Shown here one piece after another: positions 8,751 through 23,188 of a stretch of DNA of 64,000 nt. The notes below the pieces were generated by a model. That model was not told the DNA's origin, ran no database searches, and saw nothing but the letters and a program-made list of their open reading frames with translations. Position numbers and translations under genes: made by a program. The stretch's first letter is position 1. Each line of letters opens with the position of its first letter. This stretch comes from Acanthosoma haemorrhoidale (taxonomy: Eukaryota; Arthropoda; Insecta; Hemiptera; Acanthosomatidae): positions 62,001-126,000 of the forward strand of contig CAKNEZ010000015.1 in assembly GCA_930367205.1 (NCBI GenBank), given 5' to 3'.

Positions 8751-11097
8751 ATACCAGTGCATGATACTCAACTTAAACCAAATACCTACTTAATGCTCAT
8801 GTGAACATAGTAATTACTGCCGTTATACGCTTCTATATTTTATATGTACAATGTTTTTCACTTAACTAGCGTTGGTGTATTAATTGAAATATCATTCGAC
8901 GGAAAAAATAAATAAGCACATTTGTATTGATAATTTTAAGCACCTCAATTTTGTATATAGGGTACATTTTGCTAAAATCCACTAGTTTGCGAGATATTTG
9001 AGAAAAACCGAGAAAAAAATTCAGAAATAAACCACCCCCCCTAATTCCGAAAACTACACGGCGTGATTGCTTCAATACAGAAAAAACTTACTGAAAAAAA
9101 AGGATTTTTGTATGGAATGTTTGATGGTGTGGGTAGAACCTTGATAATTGATTAAAAAAAATGGTTAAAGAGGGGAATGATCTTCGGGGCTTCTGGAAAC
9201 ATTATGGGATTCTTGACCCCATTTCCGATGAAAGTACAATCAACGAGATTCTTTTTTTGTAGATCACCTTCATGCTTTAAGGTAAAATATTTTCTTTCTT
9301 CAATAAGACATGAGTTGAGTTAAAACCATCAATTAGCCGAACGGGATGGTAAATTGTATTGCTTATCTGACAGTATTTCATGAATAGATGTATATTGATT
9401 ACAGAGCGTACCTGATTCATATTGCGATATATATTACAGTAAACTAAAAAATTATATTCATTAATTAAATATGATTCCGAACATAAGAAAGGATGCATGT
9501 TTTGTTTCGCCTGTGGATTTATAAATATAAAACAAAAAGTTATCATAACAGTTACTCGAAGCAGCAAAAAGCTTAGTCATTTTTTTTCATTAGCTGGTTG
9601 GTCAAGATAATAAATTTAAAAAAACAATTACAAAGGAAAACTATCATTTACGACTCTTTCTTAATATCTGCTAACATATTTTTTATCTTCGATGAAACAT
9701 AGTAAGTCCCAAAAATGAGCGAGTGTCCAGATAATATGATAAATTGTTATTATCTTCTGACAGTAATTAATAATAAACACATATCCTTGCAAGGGCAAAC
9801 CATATAAAATACGTCTTAAAATTATTTTGAATTGAACTATATAGTTGTATACATTTAATGAAGCAAAGCTGCTGCATAATCATTCTGAGAAAGAAGCTTT
9901 TCTTCTTTGCCTCTGGATTTAAAAAACTAAATCAAATAAGACAATTAATTTTTAAATTTCAGAAACGGAACATTCAGTCATTCTGCATTTCTCAGCTGGT
10001 CAAACAGTTAAAATATAGCAATGTAACCCAAAACATTTTCATTCTTTAATAAAACACGATACGCCTTAAAAGGGTCTACCAGCAAGAGTTTTTGATAAAA
10101 TTAATGAAAGATCTGACACTAATGTATATTTTTGTTAGGGCATACTATAATCACAATGAAATATAAAACACTAAATTATTTTACTAAAAATTTATATTAA
10201 TTAATTAAAGTTAATTATATTAAAAAAATAACTAATTATGAATAGAGAAAAAAATAAATTATTTGAATCAGTAAAACAGTGGGGCACTATAAATGTGCTA
10301 ACTTTAAGCCTTCCAACAAAGTTTTTTTCCAAAGTATCATAGTTTTTTCTGAAGGGTTACCTGTTAATATTGCCAAAGATCAAAGGAGCTTTCCTTTTTT
10401 TTTGTTTCCAAAGCCTAAACAATAGATATTCTATCTAACCAATACTTGTTTTAAAATAAAACTTGATTTGACCAAATAAATTTCATCATTCAACCCTTTT
10501 GTTTATAATTTTGTAACAGGTATTTATTTATTATATTTTAATCTTGAACTGTTTTCACTTTTAAACTTTGACGGTTTGTTTTATTTTAGAATCGTCTGAC
10601 GTTGGCCTGAGAATGACAGACGTTGGCTTTGGAAAATTCTACCAGTAAATAAAGCTAAACATCGAAAAATGCAAAACACTTATTCTGGGAGTTTGTCACA
10701 CCCTCTGATGTGATTAGCTTATAGATAGTAATTATAACCGAGAAAATATAACGTAAAAGGTCGGCGGTTTTAAATTAAAATACTAATGATGACTTGTCAG
10801 ATTGAAGGGAAATAATGAACTAGTAAAGTCTAGACTTAAAGATTGGGAGGGTTGGCAAGCGACGAATATTAATGGAAATAGAGTTTAAAAGTTTGCGGCA
10901 CGGATTAGGAATGAACGACAAAAGGAAGCAGATTTGTAGGATCGGAAATATAAGTTGGATAAACAGATGAGCTGTAAGTTGAAAAGGAAATAATGAGGTC
11001 CTTTAAACCTAAATAATAACACCTCTTTCAATTTAACTTCTCAATTATACTATTTCTTTTCTGATAAAAAGTTTATACAGTTTATAGCTATTTGTTT
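8751..11097 (+). repeat. Satellite unit 2, right piece
   Basis: The unit resumes at ATACCAGTGC and runs to its end. The first 650 bp carry several substitutions not seen in other units, such as CATGATACTC (8759-8768), TTTTAAGCACC (8936-8946), AAACCGAG and ATTATGGGATTC. Its tail (GCGACGAATATT near 10859 and GAGCTGTAAGTTGAAAAGG near 10969) matches the tail of unit 4. Confidence 0.93.
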
Positions 11098-14000
11098 ATT
11101 TATTATACAGGAGTTGACTGGGCGCCTTTGCAAAATTGAGCCCTACCATTTCAAACCAATAAGTGCCTATAGGATTTCATCATTTTACCTTAGGCAGCTT
11201 CTGAAAAAAAACAAAATGTTACGATTGAATCAGTTTCTAATGCATGATCATAACATTTACAGTTACTAAATTAAACAGTCATGCTTTGAAGGTTTGATCA
11301 AAAAGTGACGAGAATTTTATAATCGATGTGTTTTTCCAATTTCAATAGCGTAGAGCATATGAGTTCCTGCCAGAAGGTCGTATGGTCGTTCCAAAGTAAA
11401 CTTGGAAGTAATGCGCTGTTTATGTGAAGTGAGCTGACAAAAAAGACTGGAATTGTGGCAAGACAATTTGTGGCAATCGCATCACAATAACGCTCACTCC
11501 TCACCGATTGTTCATAATTTTTTAGCGAAAAACAACACTATTGAGTTACCTCACCAACCGTATTCACCGGACATGGCTCCCAGCAACTTCTTTTTGTTCC
11601 TCAAGTTGAAAAACACCTTGAAAGGATGACAACACCATTGATGCGAGATCGCTGAAGGAGCTTAGAGCTATATCAAATAGTGAGTTTGACATGATGAAGA
11701 TTGGAAAAAGCGCTGTCACAAGTGTATTATTATATCTGAGGGGATTACTTTGAAGGGGACAAAATTGCTATTGATGAATAAATAACTACCATAAATACCA
11801 GTGCATAATACTCAACTTAAACCAAATACCTACTTAATGCTCATGTGAACATAGTAATTACTGCCGTTATACGCTTCTATGTTTTATATGTACAATGTTT
11901 TTCACTTAACTATCGTTGGTGTATTAATTGAAATATCATTCGACGGAAAAAATAAATAAGCACATTTGTATTGATAATTTTATGCACCTCAATTTTGTAT
12001 ATAGGGTACATTTTGCTAAAATCCACTAGTTTGCGAGATATTTGAGAAAAATCGAGAAAAAAAATCAGAAATAAACCACCCCCCTAATTCCGAAAACTAC
12101 ACGGCGTGATTGCTTCAATACAGAAAAAACTTACTGAAAAAAAAGGATTTTTGTATGGAGTGTTTGATGGTGTGGGTAGAACCTTGATAATTGATTAAAA
12201 AAAAATGGTTAAGGAGGGGAATGATCTTCGGGGCTTCTGGAAACATTATGCGATTCTTGACCCCATTTCCGATGAAAGTACAATCAACGAGATTCTTTTT
12301 TTGTAGATCACCTTCATGCTTTAAGGTAAAATATTTTCTTTCTTCAATAAGACATGAGTTGAGTTAAAACCATCAATTAGCCGAACGGGATGTAAATGTA
12401 AATTGTATTGCTTATCTGACAGTATTTCATGAATAAATGTATATTGATTACAGAGCGTACCTGATTCATATTGCGATATATATTACAGTAAACTAAAAAA
12501 TTATATTCATTAATTAAATATGATTCCGAACATAAGAAAGGATGCATGTTTTGTTTCGCCTGTGGATTTATAAATATAAAACAAAAAGTTATCATAACAG
12601 TTACTCGAAGCAGCAAAAAGCTTAGTCATTTTTTTTCATTAGCTGGTTGGTCAAGATAATAAATTTAAAAAAACAATTACAAAGGAAAACTATCATTTAC
12701 GACTCTTTCTTAATATCTGCTAACATATTTTTTATCTTCGATGAAACATAGTAAGTCCCAAAAATGAGCGAGTGTCCAGATAATATGATAAATTGTTATT
12801 ATCTTCTGACAGTAATTAATAATAAACACATATCCTTGCAAGGGCAAACCATATAAAATACGTCTTAAAATTATTTTGAATTGAACTATATAGTCGTATA
12901 CATTTAATGAAGCAAAGCTGCTACATAATCATTCTGAGAAAGAAGCTTTTCTTCTTTGCCTCTGGATTTAAAAAACTAAATCAAATAAGACAATTAATTT
13001 TTAAATTTCAGAAACGGAACATTCAGTCATTCTGCATTTCTCAGCTGGTCAAACAGTTAAAATATAGCAATGTAACCCAAAACATTTTCATTCTTTAATA
13101 AAACACGATACGCCTTAAAAGGGTCTACTAGCAAGAGTTTTTGATAAAATTAATGAAAGATCTGACACTAATGTATATTTTTGTTAGGGCATACTATAAT
13201 CACAATGAAATATAAAACACTAAATTATTTTACTAAAAATTTATATTAATCAATTAAAGTTAATTATATTAAAAAAATAACTAATTATGAATAGAGAAAA
13301 AAATAAATTATTTGAATCAGTGAAACAGTGGGGCACTATAAATGTGCTAACTTTAAGCCTTCCAACAAAGTTTTTTTCCAAAGTATCATAGTTTTTTCTG
13401 AAGGGTTACCTGTTAATATTGCCAAAGATCAAAGGAGCTTTCCTTTTTTTTGTTTCCAAAGCCTAAACAATAGATATTCTATCTAACCAATGCTTGTTTT
13501 AAAATAAAACTTGATTTGACCAAATAAATTTCATCATTCAACCCTTTTGTTTATAATTTTGTAACAGGTATTTATTTATTATATTTTAATCTTGAACTGT
13601 TTTCACTTTTAAACTTTGACGGTTTGTTTTATTTTAGAATCGTCTGACGTTGGCCTGAGAATGACAGACGTTGGCTTTGGAAAATTCTACCAGTAAATAA
13701 AGCTAAACATTGAAAAATGCAAAACACTTATTCTGGGAGTTTGTCACACCCTCTGATGTGATTAGCTTATAGATAGTAATTATAACCGAGAAAATATAAC
13801 GTAAAAGGTCGGCGGGTTTAAATTAAAATACTAATGATGACTTGTCAGATTGAAGGGAAATAATGAACTAGTAAAGTCTAGACTTAAAGATTGGGAGGGT
13901 TGGCAAGTGACGAATATTAATGGAAATAGAGTTTAAAAGTTTGCGGCACGGATTAGGAATGAACGACAAAAGGAAGCAGATTTGTAGGATCGGAAATATA

Positions 14001-14147
14001 AGTTGGATAAACAGATGAGTTGTAAGTTGTAAAGGAAATAATGAGGTCCTTTAAACCTAAATAATAACACCTCTTTCAATTTAACTTCTCAATTATACTA
14101 TTTCTTTTCTGATAAAAAAACTTTATACAGTTTATAGCTATTTGTTT
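11098..14147 (+). repeat. Satellite unit 3 (long form, 3050 bp)
   Basis: It has the 52-bp segment. It shares GAGCTTAGAGC and CTATCGTTGGTG with unit 5, and the GATGTAAATGTAAATTG variant that truncates the subrepeat A minus-strand ORF. Confidence 0.95.
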
Positions 14148-17140
14148 ATTTATTATACAGGAGTTGACTGGGCGCCTTTGCAAAATTGAGGGCAGCTTCT
14201 GAAAAAAAACAAAATGTTACGATTGAATCAGTTTCTAATGCATGATCATAACATTTACAGTTACTAAATTAAACAGTCATGCTTTGAAGGTTTGATCAAA
14301 AAGTGACGAGAATTTTATAATCGATGTGTTTTTCCAATTTCAATAGCGTAGAGCATATGATTTCCTGCCGGAAGGTCGTATGGTCGTTCCAAAGTAAACT
14401 TGGAAGTAATGCGCTGTTTATGTGAAGTGAGCTGACAAAAAAGACTGGAATTGTGGCAAGACAATTTGTGGCAATCGCATCACAATAACGCTCACTCCTC
14501 ACCGATTGTTCATAATTTTTTAGCAACAAAAACAACACTATTGAGTTACCTCACCAACCGTATTCACCGGACATGGCTCCCAGCAACTTCTTTTTGTTCC
14601 TCAAGTTGAAAAACACCTTGAAAGGATGACAACACCATTGATGCGAGATCGCTGAAGGAGCTAAGAGCTATATCAAATAGTGAGTTTGACATGATGAAGA
14701 TTGGAAAAAGCGCTGTCACAAGTGTATTATTATATCTGAGGGGATTACTTTGAAGGGGACAAAATTGCTATTGATGAATAAATAACTACCATAAATACCA
14801 GTGCATAATACTCAACTTAAACCAAATACCTACTTAATGCTCATGTGAACATAGTAATTACTGCCGTTATACGCTTCTATGTTTTATATGTACAATGTTT
14901 TTCACTTAACTAGCGTTGGTGTATTAATTGAAATATCATTCGACGGAAAAAATAAATAAGCACATTTGTATTGATAATTTTATGCACCTCAATTTTGTAT
15001 ATAGGGTACATTTTGCTAAAATCCACTAGTTTGCGAGATATTTGAGAAAAATCGAGAAAAAAAATCAGAAATAAACCACCCCCCTAATTCCGAAAACTAC
15101 ACGGCGTGATTGCTTCAATACAGAAAAAACTTACTGAAAAAAAAGGATTTTTGTATGGAGTGTTTGATGGTGTGGGTAGAACCTTGATAATTGATTAAAA
15201 AAAAATGGTTAAGGAGGGGAATGATCTTCGGGGCTTCTGGAAACATTATGCGATTCTTGACCCCATTTCCGATGAAAGTACAATCAACGAGATTCTTTTT
15301 TTGTAGATCACCTTCATGCTTTAAGGTAAAATATTTTCTTTCTTCAATAAGACATGAGTTGAGTTAAAACCATCAATTAGCCGAACGGGATGGTAAATTG
15401 TATTGCTTATCTGACAGTATTTCATGAATAAATGTATATTGATTACAGAGCGTACCTGATTCATATTGCGATATATATTACAGTAAACTAAAAAATTATA
15501 TTCATTAATTAAATATGATTCCGAACATAAGAAAGGATGCATGTTTTGTTTCGCCTGTGGATTTATAAATATAAAACAAAAAGTTATCATAACAGTTACT
15601 CGAAGCAGCAAAAAGCTTAGTCATTTTTTTTCATTAGCTGGTTGGTCAAGATAATAAATTTAAAAAAACAATTACAAAGGAAAACTATCATTTACGACTC
15701 TTTCTTAATATCTGCTAACATATTTTTTATCTTCGATGAAACATAGTAAGTCCCAAAAATGAGCGAGTGTCCAGATAATATGATAAATTGTTATTATCTT
15801 CTGACAGTAATTAATAATAAACACATATCCTTGCAAGGGCAAACCATATAAAATACGTCTTAAAATTATTTTGAATTGAACTATATAGTTGTATACATTT
15901 AATGAAGCAAAGCTGCTGCATAATCATTCTGAGAAATAAGCTTTTCTTCTTTGCCTCTGGATTTAAAAAACTAAATCAAATAAGACAATTAATTTTTAAA
16001 TTTCAGAAACGGAACATTCAGTCATTCTGCATTTCTCAGCTGGTCAAACAGTTAAAATATAGCAATGTAACCCAAAACATTTTCATTCTTTAATAAAACA
16101 CGATACGCCTTAAAAGGGTCTACTAGCAAGAGTTTTTGATAAAATTAATGAAAGATCTGACACTAATGTATATTTTTGTTAGGGCATACTATAATCACAA
16201 TGAAATATAAAACACTAAATTATTTTACTAAAAATTTATATTAATCAATTAAAGTTAATTATATTAAAAAAATAACTAATTATGAATAGAGAAAAAAATA
16301 AATTATTTGAATCAGTGAAACAGTGGGGCACTATAAATGTGCTAACTTTAAGCCTTCCAACAAAGTTTTTTTCCAAAGTATCATAGTTTTTTCTGAAGGG
16401 TTACCTGTTAATATTGCCAAAGATCAAAGGAGCTTTCCTTTTTTTTGTTTCCAAAGCCTAAACAATAGATATTCTATCTAACCAATGCTTGTTTTAAAAT
16501 AAAACTTGATTTGACCAAATAAATTTCATCATTCAACCCTTTTGTTTATAATTTTGTAACAGGTATTTATTTATTATATTTTAATCTTGAACTGTTTTCA
16601 CTTTTAAACTTTGACGGTTTGTTTTATTTTAGAATCGTCTGACGTTGGCCTGAGAATGACAGACGTTGGCTTTGGAAAATTCTACCAGTAAATAAAGCTA
16701 AACATTGAAAAATGCAAAACACTTATTCTGGGAGTTTGTCACACCCTCTGATGTGATTAGCTTATAGATAGTAATTATAACCGAGAAAATATAACGTAAA
16801 AGGTCGGCGGTTTTAAATTAAAATACTAATGATGACTTGTCAGATTGAAGGGAAATAATGAACTAGTAAAGTCTAGACTTAAAGATTGGGAGGGTTGGCA
16901 AGCGACGAATATTAATGGAAATAGAGTTTAAAAGTTTGCGGCACGGATTAGGAATGAACGACAAAAGGAAGCAGATTTGTAGGATCGGAAATATAAGTTG
17001 GATAAACAGATGAGCTGTAAGTTGAAAAGGAAATAATGAGGTCCTTTAAACCTAAATAATAACACCTCTTTCAATTTAACTTCTCAATTATACTATTTCT
17101 TTTCTGATAAAAAGTTTATACAGTTTATAGCTATTTGTTT
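14148..17140 (+). repeat. Satellite unit 4 (short form, 2993 bp)
   Basis: It carries TTAGCAACAAAAACAACAC in the mariner relic, shared only with unit 11, plus the GCGACGAAT and GAGCTGTAAG tail shared with unit 2. It has the GGATGGTAAATTG form in subrepeat A. Confidence 0.95.
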
Positions 17141-20100
17141 ATTTATTATACAGGAGTTGACTGGGCGCCTTTGCAAAATTGAGCCCTACCATTTCAAACC
17201 AATAAGTGCCTATAGGATTTCATCATTTTACCTTAGGCAGCTTCTGAAAAAAAACAAAATGTTACGATTGAATCAGTTTCTAATGCATGATCATAACATT
17301 TACAGTTACTAAATTAAACAGTCATGCTTTGAAGGTTTGATCAAAAAGTGACGAGAATTTTATAATCGATGTGTTTTTCCAATTTCAATAGCGTAGAGCA
17401 TATGAGTTCCTGCCAGAAGGTCGTATGGTCGTTCCAAAGTAAACTTGGAAGTAATGCGCTGTTTATGTGAAGTGAGCTGACAAAAAAGACTGGAATTGTG
17501 GCAAGACAATTTGTGGCAATCGCATCACAATAACGCTCACTCCTCACCGATTGTTCATAATTTTTTAGCGAAAAACAACACTATTGAGTTACCTCACCAA
17601 CCGTATTCACCGGACATGGCTCCCAGCAACTTCTTTTTGTTCCTCAAGTTGAAAAACACCTTGAAAGGATGACAACACCATTGATGCGAGATCGCTGAAG
17701 GAGCTTAGAGCTATATCAAATAGTGAGTTTGACATGATGAAGATTGGAAAAAGCGCTGTCACAAGTGTATTATTATATCTGAGGGGATTACTTTGAAGGG
17801 GACAAAATTGCTATTGATGAATAAATAACTACCATAAATACCAGTGCATAATACTCAACTTAAACCAAATACCTACTTAATGCTCATGTGAACATAGTAA
17901 TTACTGCCGTTATACGCTTCTATGTTTTATATGTACAATGTTTTTCACTTAACTATCGTTGGTGTATTAATTGAAATATCATTCGACGGAAAAAATAAAT
18001 AAGCACATTTGTATTGATAATTTTATGCACCTCAATTTTGTATATAGGGTACATTTTGCTAAAATCCACTAGTTTGCGAGATATTTGAGAAAAATCGAGA
18101 AAAAAAATCAGAAATAAACCACCCCCCTAATTCCGAAAACTACACGGCGTGATTGCTTCAATACAGAAAAAACTTACTGAAAAAAAAGGATTTTTGTATG
18201 GAGTGTTTGATGGTGTGGGTAGAACCTTGATAATTGATTAAAAAAAAATGGTTAAGGAGGGGAATGATCTTCGGGGCTTCTGGAAACATTATGCGATTCT
18301 TGACCCCATTTCCGATGAAAGTACAATCAACGAGATTCTTTTTTTGTAGATCACCTTCATGCTTTAAGGTAAAATATTTTCTTTCTTCAATAAGACATGA
18401 GTTGAGTTAAAACCATCAATTAGCCGAACGGGATGTAAATGTAAATTGTATTGCTTATCTGACAGTATTTCATGAATAAATGTATATTGATTACAGAGCG
18501 TACCTGATTCATATTGCGATATATATTACAGTAAACTAAAAAATTATATTCATTAATTAAATATGATTCCGAACATAAGAAAGGATGCATGTTTTGTTTC
18601 GCCTGTGGATTTATAAATATAAAACAAAAAGTTATCATAACAGTTACTCGAAGCAGCAAAAAGCTTAGTCATTTTTTTTCATTAGCTGGTTGGTCAAGAT
18701 AATAAATTTAAAAAAACAATTACAAAGGAAAACTATCATTTACGACTCTTTCTTAATATCTGCTAACATATTTTTTATCTTCGATGAAACATAGTAAGTC
18801 CCAAAAATGAGCGAGTGTCCAGATAATATGATAAATTGTTATTATCTTCTGACAGTAATTAATAATAAACACATATCCTTGCAAGGGCAAACCATATAAA
18901 ATACGTCTTAAAATTATTTTGAATTGAACTATATAGTCGTATACATTTAATGAAGCAAAGCTGCTACATAATCATTCTGAGAAAGAAGCTTTTCTTCTTT
19001 GCCTCTGGATTTAAAAAACTAAATCAAATAAGACAATTAATTTTTAAATTTCAGAAACGGAACATTCAGTCATTCTGCATTTCTCAGCTGGTCAAACAGT
19101 TAAAATATAGCAATGTAACCCAAAACATTTTCATTCTTTAATAAAACACGATACGCCTTAAAAGGGTCTACTAGCAAGAGTTTTTGATAAAATTAATGAA
19201 AGATCTGACACTAATGTATATTTTTGTTAGGGCATACTATAATCACAATGAAATATAAAACACTAAATTATTTTACTAAAAATTTATATTAATCAATTAA
19301 AGTTAATTATATTAAAAAAATAACTAATTATGAATAGAGAAAAAAATAAATTATTTGAATCAGTGAAACAGTGGGGCACTATAAATGTGCTAACTTTAAG
19401 CCTTCCAACAAAGTTTTTTTCCAAAGTATCATAGTTTTTTCTGAAGGGTTACCTGTTAATATTGCCAAAGATCAAAGGAGCTTTCCTTTTTTTTGTTTCC
19501 AAAGCCTAAACAATAGATATTCTATCTAACCAATGCTTGTTTTAAAATAAAACTTGATTTGACCAAATAAATTTCATCATTCAACCCTTTTGTTTATAAT
19601 TTTGTAACAGGTATTTATTTATTATATTTTAATCTTGAACTGTTTTCACTTTTAAACTTTGACGGTTTGTTTTATTTTAGAATCGTCTGACGTTGGCCTG
19701 AGAATGACAGACGTTGGCTTTGGAAAATTCTACCAGTAAATAAAGCTAAACATTGAAAAATGCAAAACACTTATTCTGGGAGTTTGTCACACCCTCTGAT
19801 GTGATTAGCTTATAGATAGTAATTATAACCGAGAAAATATAACGTAAAAGGTCGGCGGGTTTAAATTAAAATACTAATGATGACTTGTCAGATTGAAGGG
19901 AAATAATGAACTAGTAAAGTCTAGACTTAAAGATTGGGAGGGTTGGCAAGTGACGAATATTAATGGAAATAGAGTTTAAAAGTTTGCGGCACGGATTAGG
20001 AATGAACGACAAAAGGAAGCAGATTTGTAGGATCGGAAATATAAGTTGGATAAACAGATGAGTTGTAAGTTGTAAAGGAAATAATGAGGTCCTTTAAACC

Positions 20101-20190
20101 TAAATAATAACACCTCTTTCAATTTAACTTCTCAATTATACTATTTCTTTTCTGATAAAAAAACTTTATACAGTTTATAGCTATTTGTTT
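17141..20190 (+). repeat. Satellite unit 5 (long form, 3050 bp)
   Basis: Nearly identical to unit 3, including length, the 52-bp segment, GAGCTTAGAGC and CTATCGTTGGTG. It is the last long-form unit in the window. Confidence 0.95.
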
Positions 20191-23188
20191 ATTTATTATA
20201 CAGGAGTTGACTGGGCGCCTTTGCAAAATTGAGGGCAGCTTCTGAAAAAAAACAAAATGTTACGATTGAATCAGTTTCTAATGCATGATCATAACATTTA
20301 CAGTTACTAAATTAAACAGTCATGCTTTGAAGGTTTGATCAAAAAGTGACGAGAATTTTATAATCGATGTGTTTTTCCAATTTCAATAGCGTAGAGCATA
20401 TGAGTTCCTGCCAGAAGGTCGTATGGTCGTTCCAAAGTAAACTTGGAAGTAATGCGCTGTTTATGTGAAGTGAGCTGACAAAAAAGACTGGAATTGTGGC
20501 AAGACAATTTGTGGCAATCGCATCACAATAACGCTCACTCCTCACCGATTGTTCATAATTTTTTAGCGAAAAACAACACTATTGAGTTACCTCACCAACC
20601 GTATTCACCGGACATGGCTCCCAGCAACTTCTTTTTGTTCCTCAAGTTGAAAAACACCTTGAAAGGATGACAACACCATTGATGCGAGATCGCTGAAGGA
20701 GCTAAGAGCTATATCAAATAGTGAGTTTGACATGATGAAGATTGGAAAAAGCGCTGTCACAAGTGTATTATTATATCTGAGGGGATTACTTTGAAGGGGA
20801 CAAAATTGCTATTGATGAATAAATAACTACCATAAATACCAGTGCATAATACTCAACTTAAACCAAATACCTACTTAATGCTCATGTGAACATAGTAATT
20901 ACTGCCGTTATACGCTTCTATGTTTTATATGTACAATGTTTTTCACTTAACTATCGTTGGTGTATTAATTGAAATATCATTCGACGGAAAAAATAAATAA
21001 GCACATTTGTATTGATAATTTTATGCACCTCAATTTTGTATATAGGGTACATTTTGCTAAAATCCACTAGTTTGCGAGATATTTGAGAAAAATCGAGAAA
21101 AAAAATCAGAAATAAACCACCCCCCTAATTCCGAAAACTACACGGCGTGATTGCTTCAATACAGAAAAAACTTACTGAAAAAAAAGGATTTTTGTATGGA
21201 GTGTTTGATGGTGTGGGTAGAACCTTGATAATTGATTAAAAAAAAATGGTTAAGGAGGGGAATGATCTTCGGGGCTTCTGGAAACATTATGCGATTCTTG
21301 ACCCCATTTCCGATGAAAGTACAATCAACGAGATTCTTTTTTTGTAGATCACCTTCATGCTTTAAGGTAAAATATTTTCTTTCTTCAATAAGACATGAGT
21401 TGAGTTAAAACCATCAATTAGCCGAACGGGATGTAAATGTAAATTGTATTGCTTATCTGACAGTATTTCATGAATAAATGTATATTGATTACAGAGCGTA
21501 CCTGATTCATATTGCGATATATATTACAGTAAACTAAAAAATTATATTCATTAATTAAATATGATTCCGAACATAAGAAAGGATGCATGTTTTGTTTCGC
21601 CTGTGGATTTATAAATATAAAACAAAAAGTTATCATAACAGTTACTCGAAGCAGCAAAAAGCTTAGTCATTTTTTTTCATTAGCTGGTTGGTCAAGATAA
21701 TAAATTTAAAAAAACAATTACAAAGGAAAACTATCATTTACGACTCTTTCTTAATATCTGCTAACATATTTTTTATCTTCGATGAAACATAGTAAGTCCC
21801 AAAAATGAGCGAGTGTCCAGATAATATGATAAATTGTTATTATCTTCTGACAGTAATTAATAATAAACACATATCCTTGCAAGGGCAAACCATATAAAAT
21901 ACGTCTTAAAATTATTTTGAATTGAACTATATAGTCGTATACATTTAATGAAGCAAAGCTGCTACATAATCATTCTGAGAAAGAAGCTTTTCTTCTTTGC
22001 CTCTGGATTTAAAAAACTAAATCAAATAAGACAATTAATTTTTAAATTTCAGAAACGGAACATTCAGTCATTCTGCATTTCTCAGCTGGTCAAACAGTTA
22101 AAATATAGCAATGTAACCCAAAACATTTTCATTCTTTAATAAAACACGATACGCCTTAAAAGGGTCTACTAGCAAGAGTTTTTGATAAAATTAATGAAAG
22201 ATCTGACACTAATGTATATTTTTGTTAGGGCATACTATAATCACAATGAAATATAAAACACTAAATTATTTTACTAAAAATTTATATTAATCAATTAAAG
22301 TTAATTATATTAAAAAAATAACTAATTATGAATAGAGAAAAAAATAAATTATTTGAATCAGTGAAACAGTGGGGCACTATAAATGTGCTAACTTTAAGCC
22401 TTCCAACAAAGTTTTTTTCCAAAGTATCATAGTTTTTTCTGAAGGGTTACCTGTTAATATTGCCAAAGATCAAAGGAGCTTTCCTTTTTTTTGTTTCCAA
22501 AGCCTAAACAATAGATATTCTATCTAACCAATGCTTGTTTTAAAATAAAACTTGATTTGACCAAATAAATTTCATCATTCAACCCTTTTGTTTATAATTT
22601 TGTAACAGGTATTTATTTATTATATTTTAATCTTGAACTGTTTTCACTTTTAAACTTTGACGGTTTGTTTTATTTTAGAATCGTCTGACGTTGGCCTGAG
22701 AATGACAGACGTTGGCTTTGGAAAATTCTACCAGTAAATAAAGCTAAACATTGAAAAATGCAAAACACTTATTCTGGGAGTTTGTCACACCCTCTGATGT
22801 GATTAGCTTATAGATAGTAATTATAACCGAGAAAATATAACGTAAAAGGTCGGCGGGTTTAAATTAAAATACTAATGATGACTTGTCAGATTGAAGGGAA
22901 ATAATGAACTAGTAAAGTCTAGACTTAAAGATTGGGAGGGTTGGCAAGTGACGAATATTAATGGAAATAGAGTTTAAAAGTTTGCGGCACGGATTAGGAA
23001 TGAACGACAAAAGGAAGCAGATTTGTAGGATCGGAAATATAAGTTGGATAAACAGATGAGTTGTAAGTTGTAAAGGAAATAATGAGGTCCTTTAAACCTA
23101 AATAATAACACCTCTTTCAATTTAACTTCTCAATTATACTATTTCTTTTCTGATAAAAAAACTTTATACAGTTTATAGCTATTTGTTT
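20191..23188 (+). repeat. Satellite unit 6 (2998 bp)
   Basis: Short at the left end but shares CTATCGTTGGTG with units 3 and 5. Its mariner part reads GAGTTCCTGCCAGAAGG. Confidence 0.95.
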
